From Enterobacter genomosp. O (lineage in GTDB: Bacteria > Pseudomonadota > Gammaproteobacteria > Enterobacterales > Enterobacteriaceae), in the NCBI RefSeq assembly GCF_001022965.1, contig NZ_LECZ01000027.1, forward strand, positions 1,020,303 to 1,084,302: a stretch of DNA of 64,000 nt. The letters run 5' to 3'. Shown here piece after piece: positions 43,778-51,068 of this stretch. The notes beneath the pieces were generated by a model, which was given only the letters and a program-made list of their open reading frames with translations, was not told the origin of the DNA and ran no database searches. Both the position numbers and the translations under genes were made by a program. Position 1 is the first letter of the stretch. Each line of letters begins with the position of its first letter.

Positions 43778-44258
43778 ATTCACTCACCGCAGTGATGTTT
43801 TGCGCTTTTTCCCGCCGGGATGCCAGCCAAAGACCGCTGTTTTTCATGGCATAGCCAAACAGCAACCCCAGCGCCAGTGAGGGGACAACCAGCTTCCAGT
43901 CACCCTGCCCTGCAAAGGTCGCGCACGCTCCCATAAAGGTGCCCGGCACAAATGAAAGCAGCAGATGCTTAGCCTGAATGCACATCAGGAAGGCGACGAC
44001 ACCCGTCATGATATACCCCAGCATCTCCAGATGCGGTGCCAGCGCGCTGCCTTTGATGATAACCAGCGCCCAGATAACACCGCTCATCAGCGTGCAGCCT
44101 GAGATAAACAGCCCTTTGACGCCGCCCTGCGGGCAGGCGAAGTAGGCCGTGCAGCCGAGGAACCCGGCCCAGCTGAGCAATCCGAGAGACACAGCCACCC
44201 ATCCCCACAGTCCGGAGAGAATGCCCGTCGTTAATGCGATACAAAGTAATATGTTCAT
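43776..44258 (-). CDS. ycdZ: DUF1097 inner-membrane protein YcdZ
   Basis: A 160-residue protein with about five hydrophobic helices, close to E. coli YcdZ (163). The start at MNILLCIALTTGILSGLWGWVAVSLGLLSWAGFLGCTAYFACPQGG follows the family; a longer in-frame reading to 44306 adds unconserved residues. FVPGTFMGACATFAGQGDW is strongly conserved. No transport substrate is known. Confidence 0.92.
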   Translation of the reverse strand: MNILLCIALTTGILSGLWGWVAVSLGLLSWAGFLGCTAYFACPQGGVKGLFISGCTLMSGVIWALVIIKGSALAPHLEMLGYIMTGVVAFLMCIQAKHLLLSFVPGTFMGACATFAGQGDWKLVVPSLALGLLFGYAMKNSGLWLASRREKAQNITAVSE

Positions 44259-44354
44259 GGCGCGCATCTTAGCAGAAGCGCACCATGGAAATGAGATCAT
44301 CCGCACATTACGTGCAAATCAAAATGAGTCGTTGCAGAATTTATGTGATCTAAA

Positions 44355-44909
44355 TCACTCTTCATTCTCTTCTTCCAGCTCATCCCACATAGCCGCGATC
44401 GCGTCGCGGGTCAGCGGAGCCAGCGTTCTCCAGAATGGCGAGGTGGCATGCGCTTCGACTTTACCCAGGAAAGTCCCTACCCACGGCAGCAGGTACGTTT
44501 CGAACAGGGTTTCGATGGCTTCGTTCTCATCATCTCCGGCGTTGTCTTCGATCCAGGATGCGGCCAGCAGCAGCGTACCGATATGGTCAGCTGGCGTATC
44601 GGTCAGCGGCATACCGCGGGTGGAGAGGAAAGCGCGGACTTCCGCTTCCGTTGCCCCTTCCTGCCAGGCAGAACGGTATGGCGAAACGCGGCACTCATCA
44701 CCGACGAACAGCGCATTGTAATCCGTCGCAATCTGCTGCATATCGCAGCTTTTTTGCAGACGCTCCAGTAAATCATCCTGCTCCAGTGGCCAGTTCTGCG
44801 CCAGCTTACCTTCACGAATTAACGTAAAGAGCGGCACCAGCAACGGGTCTTGCGGCTGGCGATAATAGAGCGTACCCAGCACGCGACAAAGGATGGAGAA
44901 CTCATTCAT
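44355..44909 (-). CDS. ycdY: TorD/DmsD-family chaperone YcdY
   Basis: Redox-enzyme-maturation-type helical chaperone, 184 residues. In E. coli YcdY raises the activity of the neighbouring phosphatase YcdX and affects swarming. MNEFSILCRVLGTLYYRQPQDPLL and the family-typical YNALFVGDECRVSPYRSAWQEG (normally YxxLF-xxP) are present. It lies 20 bp downstream of ycdX, with which it is probably cotranscribed. Confidence 0.93.
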   Translation of the reverse strand: MNEFSILCRVLGTLYYRQPQDPLLVPLFTLIREGKLAQNWPLEQDDLLERLQKSCDMQQIATDYNALFVGDECRVSPYRSAWQEGATEAEVRAFLSTRGMPLTDTPADHIGTLLLAASWIEDNAGDDENEAIETLFETYLLPWVGTFLGKVEAHATSPFWRTLAPLTRDAIAAMWDELEEENEE

Positions 44910-44929
44910 TTTTTTATTCCATTACACAA

Positions 44930-45667
44930 TTAAAGATCGACAAATTCGGCAATCGGTTCCATTCCACGCGACTCGAGGAAATCGAGCATGCGGCGCGGAG
45001 TCACGTTCAGGATTTGGGCTTCCGGGAAGTTAACGTCATCCAGTACTTTCAGACACTCGCTGAAATCACCCAGCGTAAACGCGGTATGGGAATCTGAGCC
45101 CAGCGCCACCATGCCGCCCGCATCACGCACGGCGGCGGCCACTTCGCGGCAGTTGGCTTCACTGCCCTTACGCGAGTGAACAAAGGAGGAGTTGTTAATC
45201 TCCAGCGCCACGCGGTGCTTCGCAGCCGCCTGCGCCACAGCCTGAATATCAATCGGGTACTTCGGGTTACCCGGATGACTAATAATATGTACGTTGCCGC
45301 TGGCAATGGTGGCAATCATCGCCGCGGTGTTGGTCTCTTTATCCTGGGGCGCAAAGACCGGCTCGTGAAAGCCGGCAAGAATCAGGTCAAGGGAGGTCAG
45401 CATCGGGCCGGTGCAGTCGATCTCACCGTCGGTATTTTTGATGTTCGCCTCAATGCCGCGCAGTATCCCAATGCCGTCCACCAGACGTGGCCAGATACGC
45501 ATATTCACAAAATGCCAGTAGTGCGGCGCATCCGCCATGTCCGGGCCATGATCGGTGATCGCAAAAAGCTTGATGCCTTTGAGCTTCGCCTGGGCGATAT
45601 AATCATGGAGGTTGCTATACGCGTGGGTACTGGCGACGGTGTGCATATGCAGGTCAACGGGATACAT
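44930..45667 (-). CDS. ycdX: PHP-domain phosphatase YcdX
   Basis: Trinuclear-zinc phosphatase of the PHP family, 245 residues as in E. coli. The metal ligands are visible in VDLHMHTVASTHA, FAITDHGPDM, GIEANI, ISHPGNP, EINNSSF and GSDSHTAFTLG. In E. coli it is needed for swarming together with YcdY. The start is one codon inside an ATGATG pair. Confidence 0.94.
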   Translation of the reverse strand: MYPVDLHMHTVASTHAYSNLHDYIAQAKLKGIKLFAITDHGPDMADAPHYWHFVNMRIWPRLVDGIGILRGIEANIKNTDGEIDCTGPMLTSLDLILAGFHEPVFAPQDKETNTAAMIATIASGNVHIISHPGNPKYPIDIQAVAQAAAKHRVALEINNSSFVHSRKGSEANCREVAAAVRDAGGMVALGSDSHTAFTLGDFSECLKVLDDVNFPEAQILNVTPRRMLDFLESRGMEPIAEFVDL

Positions 45668-45724
45668 CATTCTCTCCTCTGCGGTTTTTCCAAAGGATAG
45701 CAGTTATCAGCGGCGAATATTAGC

Positions 45725-45748
45725 AAAAACCCGGCGAACGCCGGGTTT
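45725..45748 (-). terminator. ghrA terminator
   Basis: AAACCCGGCG, AA, CGCCGGGTTT: on the minus strand this stem is followed by TTTTGC, just after ghrA. Confidence 0.8.
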
Positions 45749-45751
45749 CTC

Positions 45752-46690
45752 TCAGTAGCCGCGCTGTCTGTCGACCTGGCCGGTGACCGCGTTGCCCTTT
45801 TCCATTTCGCTGATGGTATGGGATATATAGGCCACTGCTTCTGCCGGACGCGTCACGGCGGCCACGTGCGGGGTCATTGCCACGCGCGGGTGTGCCCACA
45901 GCGGACTTTCCGCCGGCAGCGGCTCGCGGCTGTAGACATCCAGCATGGCACCTTTTAGCTTTCCGCTGTCCAGCGCTTTCAGCAGATCGGCCTCGACCAG
46001 ATGCACCCCGCGCGCCAGGTTCATCAGATAGCTCTCATCGGCCAACTGGCCGAGCAGGGCTTCATTGATGATCCCCACCGTTTCCGCCGTGTTTGGCAGC
46101 AGGTTGATGAGCACGCGCGTGCCGTTCAGAAAGGCCGGGAGTTCATCCGTTCCGGCAAAGCTCTCCACGCCCGGATAATCTTTGCGGCTGCGGCTCCAGC
46201 AGCGCAGCGGGAAGCCCCACGGGGCAAGGGCTTCAGCCACTTTTGAGCCCAGCACGCCGGCGCCGAGAATGCCGATGGTAAACTCATCACGCTGATAATC
46301 CGGCAGCGGCTCCCAGCGGGCCTGCTGCTTAAAGGCCTGATAATCATCAAAGCGGCGGAACCAGTGCAGCACCTGGCTCACGGCATATTCCTGCATTTGC
46401 TGGCCCATTCCGGTATCTTCCAGGCGGAACAGGGGAATCTCTTCCGGCAGCATTTCAGGGTGGGTCTTCAGCTTGCTCAGAATGGAATCCACGCCGGCTC
46501 CCAGGGCAAAAACGGCCTTCAGCTTACGACCCTGCAGCATTTCTACCGGCGGATGCCAGACCAGCGCGTAGTCTGCATGTTCGTTATCACCGCGCTTCCA
46601 CTCGCGAACGCGTGCGCCGGGTAACGCCGCCGTAAGCGCCTTGATCCAGTAAGCCGTATCAAACGTGGGGTGATAGAAGAGTATATCCAT
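45752..46690 (-). CDS. ghrA: Glyoxylate/hydroxypyruvate reductase A
   Basis: NADPH-dependent D-2-hydroxyacid dehydrogenase-family enzyme reducing glyoxylate and hydroxypyruvate. The start at MDILFYHPTFDTAYWI gives 312 residues, the E. coli length. The Rossmann motif is IGILGAGVLGSKVAEAL, and the catalytic set includes NLARGVHLVEADLL (Arg), DVYSREPLPAESPLW (Glu) and HPRVAMTPHVAA (His). It is followed on the upstream side by the first serine tRNA, as in E. coli. Confidence 0.96.
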   Translation of the reverse strand: MDILFYHPTFDTAYWIKALTAALPGARVREWKRGDNEHADYALVWHPPVEMLQGRKLKAVFALGAGVDSILSKLKTHPEMLPEEIPLFRLEDTGMGQQMQEYAVSQVLHWFRRFDDYQAFKQQARWEPLPDYQRDEFTIGILGAGVLGSKVAEALAPWGFPLRCWSRSRKDYPGVESFAGTDELPAFLNGTRVLINLLPNTAETVGIINEALLGQLADESYLMNLARGVHLVEADLLKALDSGKLKGAMLDVYSREPLPAESPLWAHPRVAMTPHVAAVTRPAEAVAYISHTISEMEKGNAVTGQVDRQRGY

Positions 46691-46859
46691 AGTCATTCCT
46701 GCCTTTTATTGCGCTGATTTATTTTGCTTTTTAACTGGATTGTCAGCATAACAAATTTATTGCGCGTCTGTGTTGCTGATAAAAAAGGCGCTTTCAGCAC
46801 ATTTAAGAATCAGGTTGTCTGAAGTTTGTCTAAACGCGCTAAATTACTGAAAAAGTGAG

Positions 46860-46888
46860 TTGACGGCAGTTCGGCTTTTCCTTACATT
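46860..46888 (+). promoter_or_regulatory. Promoter of first tRNA-Ser
   Basis: TTGACG (46860-46865), 17-bp spacer, TACATT (46883-46888), then a GC-rich stretch (GCGCCCGTCCC) typical of stringently controlled tRNA promoters. Confidence 0.8.
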
Positions 46889-46922
46889 AGCGCCCGTCCC
46901 GGTAACAACGGGATGACAATAT

Positions 46923-47010
46923 GGTGAGGTGTCCGAGTGGCTGAAGGAGCACGCCTGGAAAGTGTGTATACGGCAACGTATCGGGGGTTCGAATCCCCCC
47001 CTCACCGCCA
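46923..47010 (+). tRNA. serX: tRNA-Ser(GGA), copy 1
   Basis: An 88-nt class II tRNA with encoded CCA. The acceptor arms GGTGAGG / CCTCACC pair, and the anticodon loop CTGGAAA gives anticodon GGA (serine UCC/UCU). A long variable arm follows, and the T-loop is GTTCGAATC. The sequence corresponds to E. coli serW/serX, and its position next to ghrA corresponds to serX. Confidence 0.97.
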
Positions 47011-47023
47011 TATTCGAGATGAG

Positions 47024-47055
47024 AGCTCGTACGAAAGTACGGGCTTTTTTCTTTT
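47024..47055 (+). terminator. tRNA-Ser copy 1 terminator
   Basis: AGCTCGTAC, GAAA loop, GTACGGGCT (one G-T pair), then TTTTTTCTTTT. Confidence 0.88.
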
Positions 47056-47062
47056 ATATTCT

Positions 47063-47190
47063 CCGAAAGGGGGGGATGAGAATCCCCGACCGGGGTTCGA
47101 CAACTGGCGACAGCCAGTTGGACAGACTGAGAGCGAAGCGAACAGGCTGCCCGCAGGGCGAGCGAAGCGAGTCAATCCCCCCCGGTGCTA
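47063..47190. repeat. Structured tRNA-downstream element
   Basis: About 130 bp dense in local palindromes: GGGGAT-GAGA-ATCCCC (47072-47087), CAACTGGC-GACA-GCCAGTTG (47101-47120), and GCCC-GCA-GGGC between two direct copies of GAGCGAAGCGA (starting at 47131 and 47160). It also holds T-arm-like fragments (GGGGTTCGAC and CAATCCCCCCC) reminiscent of the tRNA 3' end. No open frame of note. It is absent after the second tRNA copy. It resembles in concept the tRNA-derived rtT repeats of tyrT, but I cannot name a family. Confidence 0.6.
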
Positions 47191-47213
47191 TATGCAGCTC
47201 GGTGCGGCCTGAG

Positions 47214-47247
47214 CCCCTCACCCTACCCCTCTCCCCAAGGGAGAGGG
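47214..47247 (+). repeat. GC-rich intergenic palindromic repeat, copy 1
   Basis: CCCCTCACCCTACCCCTCTCC type sequence with the hairpin CCCTCTCCC-caa-GGGAGAGGG. A second copy in the opposite orientation lies at 63259-63293. This class of repeat is dispersed in many enterobacterial genomes. Here it could also serve as a weak terminator for the LysR gene. Confidence 0.75.
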
Positions 47248-47252
47248 AAGTG

Positions 47253-48158
47253 CTACTCCTCCACCATCTTCGCATACTCTTCCGTCAGAAAATCCACCAG
47301 CGTTCTGACGGACGGCAGCAAACCGCGTCTGGAGGGATAAACGGCGTGAATCACTTCCCGCCGCGGTTCCCACGCCTCAAGCAGCCGAACCAGCTCCCCC
47401 GACGCCAGCTGATCCTTCACCATCAAAATCGGCAGCTGCACCACGCCGATGCCTGCCATCGCAGCTTCACGAAGCGCGAGCATATCGGTGGTGATCAGCC
47501 GGGGATGATAATGGATCTCCGCTCTGGCGCCGCCGGGGCCGGACAGTTCCCATTTATGGATATGTTTACCTTCATTCATGCTTAGCCCGGGCCAGGCGCT
47601 AAGTTCAGACGGGGCAACCGGTTCTCCCATGCGTTGAATCAACGCCGGACCGGCGACCAGACAATGCCCCCTGTCAGCCAGCACCCGTAACACCAGGTCG
47701 CTGTCATCAAACGGCCGCGGGCGCACGCGGATCGCGATATCCACCCCCTCACCCACCAGGTCTACCCGCCGGTTAGTCGCCTCAAGCTGAAGATTGATCC
47801 CGGGATAGCGCGCCATAAATCGCGCCAGCATCGGGCCAACGTGGACATGCAGCAGCGTTATTGGGCATGTGATCCTGACGATGCCGCGCGGTTCAGCCTG
47901 CAGCGCCGCCACGGCTTCCTCCGCGGCCTCCGCCTCCACCAGCATCGCTTTACAGTGCTGATAGAAGGTCTGCCCGACCTCGGTCACCGTGAATTGTCGG
48001 GTTGTGCGATGAATGAGCCGCACGCCAAGGCGCTCTTCAAGCTGCGCTATCCGGCGGCTTAGCCTGGACTTGGGCAGGTCAAGCGCCCTTCCCGCCGCCG
48101 CAAAGCCACCGTAGTCGACCACCTTCACAAACCAGACGAAGTCATTGAGATCCTGCAT
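47253..48158 (-). CDS. LysR-family transcriptional regulator (pirin-linked)
   Basis: A 301-residue LysR-type regulator. The N-terminal helix-turn-helix is FAAAGRALDLPKSRLSRRIAQLEERLGVRLIHRTTRQFTVTE, of the AaeR/DsdC-like CrgA subgroup in which IHRTTR is common. The effector domain carries RVDLVGEGVDIAIRVRP. It is divergent from the pirin and isochorismatase-like genes, which are its probable targets. All three sit between two copies of a serine tRNA. The inducer is unknown; in this subgroup quinones, phenols and electrophiles are frequent effectors, so a detoxification role is only an inference. Confidence 0.92.
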   Translation of the reverse strand: MQDLNDFVWFVKVVDYGGFAAAGRALDLPKSRLSRRIAQLEERLGVRLIHRTTRQFTVTEVGQTFYQHCKAMLVEAEAAEEAVAALQAEPRGIVRITCPITLLHVHVGPMLARFMARYPGINLQLEATNRRVDLVGEGVDIAIRVRPRPFDDSDLVLRVLADRGHCLVAGPALIQRMGEPVAPSELSAWPGLSMNEGKHIHKWELSGPGGARAEIHYHPRLITTDMLALREAAMAGIGVVQLPILMVKDQLASGELVRLLEAWEPRREVIHAVYPSRRGLLPSVRTLVDFLTEEYAKMVEE

Positions 48159-48185
48159 AAATCCTCATCGTTCTATTTTCTGAAC

Positions 48186-48204
48186 AGTGAATGCCATTTT
48201 CACT
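48186..48204. promoter_or_regulatory. Inverted repeat, candidate LysR operator
   Basis: AGTGAA, 7-bp spacer, TTCACT in the 109-bp gap between the LysR start and the pirin start. It fits the spaced dyad expected for a LysR site; the assignment is inference. Confidence 0.5.
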
Positions 48205-48267
48205 ATCTACCGGGATATTAACTCTGAATATAAGCTAATTACATCAACAGAACATCAGGAGTTAATC

Positions 48268-49134
48268 ATGAAAAACGTAACAGGCGTTTATACCGCTCCT
48301 CGTCAGCACTGGGTTGGCGATGGTTTCCCGGTACGTTCAATGTTCTCTTATCAGACGCACGGCGAGCCGCTCAGCCCGTTCCTGCTGCTGGATTACGCGG
48401 GCCCGTACACCTTTCCCGCAGATGGTGCAAAACGCGGCGTAGGTCAGCACCCTCACAGGGGTTTCGAGACGGTCACCATCGTCTATTCCGGTGAAGTGGA
48501 GCACCGCGATTCTACGGGCGAAGGCGGCGTTATTGGCCCCGGCGACGTGCAGTGGATGACCGCAGGCGCAGGCATTTTGCACGAGGAGTTCCACTCCAGC
48601 GCGTTCTCGCAGAAGGGCGGGGAACTGAAAATGATGCAGCTTTGGGTCAACCTGCCGGCGAAAGACAAGATGGCGACGCCGGGCTACCAGAGCATCACGA
48701 AGGACGCGATCCCGGTGGTAACGCTACCGGACAACAGCGGCACCCTGCGGGTGATTGCCGGCCGCTACGACGCGGTTACCGGCCCAGCGCACACCTTCTC
48801 GCCGCTGAACGTCTGGGATATCACCCTGAATCAGGGCAGTCACGTCACGCTCAATCAGCCTGAAGGCTGGAGCACAGCGCTGGTTGTGCTTGAAGGCAGC
48901 GTCTCGGTGAACGGCACCGCTCAGGCGGGTGAAGCCCAGCTGGTCGTCCTGAGTCAGGAAGGCGACAAACTGCACCTGGAAGCCAGCAGCGATGCAAAAG
49001 TGCTGCTGATGGCCGGCGAGCCGCTGAATGAACCTATCGTGGGCTATGGCCCGTTTGTGATGAACAGTAAAACCGAAATCAACGAAGCCATTCGTGATTT
49101 CAACTCCGGCCGCTTCGGCCAGATCCGATCGTAA
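48268..49134 (+). CDS. Pirin family protein
   Basis: Bicupin of the pirin family, 288 residues. The start at MKNVTGVYTAPRQHWVGDGFPV is supported by the CAGGAG ribosome site 8 bp upstream; a longer frame to 48187 has no such support. The four metal ligands of the N-terminal cupin are in place: H61 and H63 (GQHPHRGFE), and H105 and E107 (AGILHEEF). Homologues such as E. coli YhhW have quercetin dioxygenase activity, but the natural substrate is unclear. It is followed 14 bp later by an isochorismatase-like hydrolase, so the two form an operon. Confidence 0.93.
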   Translation: MKNVTGVYTAPRQHWVGDGFPVRSMFSYQTHGEPLSPFLLLDYAGPYTFPADGAKRGVGQHPHRGFETVTIVYSGEVEHRDSTGEGGVIGPGDVQWMTAGAGILHEEFHSSAFSQKGGELKMMQLWVNLPAKDKMATPGYQSITKDAIPVVTLPDNSGTLRVIAGRYDAVTGPAHTFSPLNVWDITLNQGSHVTLNQPEGWSTALVVLEGSVSVNGTAQAGEAQLVVLSQEGDKLHLEASSDAKVLLMAGEPLNEPIVGYGPFVMNSKTEINEAIRDFNSGRFGQIRS

Positions 49135-49148
49135 TAAAGGAGAAGAAA

Positions 49149-49826
49149 ATGTCTACACCTGCGAATTTTAATGGAGCACGTCCGGTCATTGATGTGAACG
49201 ATGCGGTGATGCTGCTTATCGATCACCAGAGCGGTCTGTTCCAGACCGTTGGCGATATGCCAATGCCGGAACTGCGCGCCCGTGCGGCAGCGCTGGCAAA
49301 GATCGCTACCCTGGCGAAGATCCCGGTGATCACCACCGCCTCCGTCCCGCAAGGGCCGAACGGACCGCTTATTCCGGAGATCCACGCCAACGCGCCGCAT
49401 GCGCAATATGTTGCCCGTAAAGGCGAGATCAACGCCTGGGATAACCCGGAGTTTGTGGCGGCGGTAAAAGCGACCGGACGCAAGACGTTGATTATTGCAG
49501 GCACGATCACCAGCGTCTGCATGGCCTTCCCGTCGATCAGCGCGGTGGCGGACGGGTATAAAGTCTTTGCGGTGATTGATGCCTCCGGCACCTACAGCAA
49601 AATGGCGCAGGAGATCACCCTGGCGCGCGTGGTGCAGGCCGGCGTAGTGCCGATGGATACGGCAGCGGTAGCCTCTGAGATCCAGCGGACATGGAACCGT
49701 GAAGATGCCGCAGAGTGGGCTGAGGTATACACCCACATCTTCCCGGCTTACCAGCTGCTGATTGAGAGCTACGGCAAAGCGCAGGAAGTGGTTAAAAACA
49801 GCGAAGTGCTCGATTCACAGCGTTAA
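49149..49826 (+). CDS. YcaC-like isochorismatase-family hydrolase
   Basis: Cysteine hydrolase of the isochorismatase superfamily, 225 residues. D25 (MLLIDHQSGL), K91 (YVARKGEINAWDN) and C124 (GTITSVCMAFPS, after a cis-peptide-like turn) form the expected Asp-Lys-Cys set. The closest E. coli relative by motif is YcaC (NGPLVPE, INAWDN, DASGT shared), whose substrate is unknown. Operon partner of the pirin gene; an AAGGAGAAGAAA ribosome site precedes the ATG. Confidence 0.92.
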   Translation: MSTPANFNGARPVIDVNDAVMLLIDHQSGLFQTVGDMPMPELRARAAALAKIATLAKIPVITTASVPQGPNGPLIPEIHANAPHAQYVARKGEINAWDNPEFVAAVKATGRKTLIIAGTITSVCMAFPSISAVADGYKVFAVIDASGTYSKMAQEITLARVVQAGVVPMDTAAVASEIQRTWNREDAAEWAEVYTHIFPAYQLLIESYGKAQEVVKNSEVLDSQR

Positions 49827-49901
49827 TCCCCTGCTCCACGGCGTAAAAACCGTGGAGCTGATTATTGCTTAACCGAACAGGCACTAAAGCTGAAAATCTG
49901 C

Positions 49902-49930
49902 TTGACCGTGTTAGCGCAACTCCCTATAGT
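49902..49930 (+). promoter_or_regulatory. Promoter of second tRNA-Ser
   Basis: TTGACC (49902-49907), 17-bp spacer, TATAGT (49925-49930), followed by a GC-rich discriminator (AGCGCCCC). It is different in sequence from the promoter of copy 1 and closer to consensus. Confidence 0.85.
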
Positions 49931-49974
49931 AGCGCCCCGTTGCCCCCCCAAGCGGTCAGGCAGCAAAACAATAT

Positions 49975-50062
49975 GGTGAGGTGTCCGAGTGGCTGAAGGA
50001 GCACGCCTGGAAAGTGTGTATACGGCAACGTATCGGGGGTTCGAATCCCCCCCTCACCGCCA
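49975..50062 (+). tRNA. tRNA-Ser(GGA), copy 2
   Basis: An 88-nt tRNA identical to the copy at 46923-47010, with anticodon GGA and encoded CCA. It has its own good promoter and terminator, so it should be functional. In E. coli a single gene occupies this locus. Confidence 0.97.
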
Positions 50063-50075
50063 TATTTGAGATGAG

Positions 50076-50107
50076 AGCTCGTACGAAAGTACGGGCTTTT
50101 TTCTTTT
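50076..50107 (+). terminator. tRNA-Ser copy 2 terminator
   Basis: Same hairpin as behind copy 1: AGCTCGTAC, GAAA, GTACGGGCT, then a T-run. Confidence 0.88.
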
Positions 50108-50154
50108 GGATCGCCACCGTGGGATTCGCCCCTGGAACTCCCTGCGCTCTTCAT

Positions 50155-50223
50155 GCCTGGTGGCGCTGCGCTTACCAGGCCTACGCGTAATGTAGGTCGG
50201 GTAAGCGCAGCGCCACCCGACAT
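50155..50223. repeat. Pair of oppositely oriented REP elements (BIME-like)
   Basis: GCCTGGTGGCGCTGCGCTTACC at 50155-50184 and TGTAGGTCGGGTAAGCGCAGCG at 50191-50223 are inverted REP units separated by a few bases, a minimal bacterial interspersed mosaic element between tRNA copy 2 and the phoH end. Confidence 0.85.
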
Positions 50224-50241
50224 TATGCCCGCACAAAAAAC

Positions 50242-50263
50242 AAAGCCCGGTTTCCCGGGCCTT
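50242..50263 (-). terminator. phoH terminator
   Basis: Minus strand: GCCCGG, GAAA, CCGGGC, then TTTGTTTTTT, 17 bp after the phoH stop. Confidence 0.85.
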
Positions 50264-50279
50264 GAACATAACAGCAAAC

Positions 50280-51068
50280 TCAATAATACGCTTGCAGCGT
50301 GCGCTGACAGAGCGCCGAGCGCACGCAGTCATCTTTGGTGAAGCGTACCACCCCAATCATCTCATCTTCCTCAAAACGTGACATGGCGTCGCTCAGCCCG
50401 GATTTCACGCCGGACGGCAGGTCACATTGGGTAATATCGCCGTTAACGATAACCGTCACGTTCTCCCCGAGGCGCGTCAAAAACATCTTCATTTGCGCAG
50501 CGGTCACGTTCTGAGCCTCGTCAAGAATGACGACCGCATTTTCAAATGTACGTCCGCGCATATAGGCGAACGGCGCGATTTCCACCTTGCCAATCTCTGG
50601 TCGCAGGCAGTACTGCATAAAGGATGCGCCCAGACGTTTTACCAGTACGTCATAGACGGGCCTGAAGTACGGGGCAAACTTCTCCGAAATATCGCCGGGC
50701 AAGAAACCGAGATCTTCATCAGCCTGCAGTACAGGACGGGTAACAATGATTCTCTCCACGTCCTTATGGATCAGCGCTTCCGCCGCTTTGGCTGCACTAA
50801 TCCAGGTTTTCCCGCATCCGGCTTCACCGGTTGCAAAGATGAGCTGTTTACTCTCGATAGCATTCAGGTAGTGCGCCTGAGCCTCATTGCGCGCCACAAT
50901 TGGAGAATTATCACGGCTGTCTCGGGCCATGCCAATTGCTTCTACGCCACTCATCTGCACAAGCGAGGTGACCGATTCTTCTTCACGCTGTTTATGGCTA
51001 CGTGAATCCCGTCTCAGCACACGTTTTGCTTCGCGACGAGCTTTGATCACTGCTTTTTGTCTTCCCAT
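50280..51068 (-). CDS. phoH: PhoH ATPase
   Basis: Cytoplasmic ATP-binding protein of the PhoH family, induced by phosphate starvation in E. coli, with a helicase-like P-loop fold. This start, at MGRQKAVIKARREAKRVLRRDSRSH, gives 262 residues and has an AAGGTG site six bases upstream. The Walker A motif is FATGEAGCGKTW, Walker B is AVVILDEAQN, and VTRPVLQADEDLGFLPG and VNGDITQCDLP follow. The frame stays open upstream to an ATG at 51344, preceded by GGAG, giving a 354-residue form with a Ser-rich, low-complexity extension. As far as I recall, 354 is also the length listed for E. coli. Which start is used is uncertain. Confidence 0.92.
   Translation of the reverse strand: MGRQKAVIKARREAKRVLRRDSRSHKQREEESVTSLVQMSGVEAIGMARDSRDNSPIVARNEAQAHYLNAIESKQLIFATGEAGCGKTWISAAKAAEALIHKDVERIIVTRPVLQADEDLGFLPGDISEKFAPYFRPVYDVLVKRLGASFMQYCLRPEIGKVEIAPFAYMRGRTFENAVVILDEAQNVTAAQMKMFLTRLGENVTVIVNGDITQCDLPSGVKSGLSDAMSRFEEDEMIGVVRFTKDDCVRSALCQRTLQAYY

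Larger units (their letters stand above)
46916..47055 (+). repeat. 140-bp direct repeat, copy 1 (tRNA-Ser unit)
   Basis: Identical to 49968-50107 over 140 bp apart from one base (C at 47015, T at 50067). It spans the tRNA gene, its terminator and a few flanking bases, with no indels between the copies, which are offset by 3052 bp. Confidence 0.97.
49968..50107 (+). repeat. 140-bp direct repeat, copy 2 (tRNA-Ser unit)
   Basis: Second copy of the unit at 46916-47055, with one mismatch. The similarity stops sharply on both sides: upstream the two promoters differ, and downstream the structured element of copy 1 is replaced by REP sequences. Confidence 0.97.

Noticed and set aside
46916..50107. 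Genomic island or prophage integrated at tRNA-Ser
   Set aside because: The duplicated unit is the whole tRNA with terminator rather than a 3'-end attachment core, there is no integrase, and the enclosed genes are metabolic and regulatory. I kept it as a duplication or insertion question and not as an island call.
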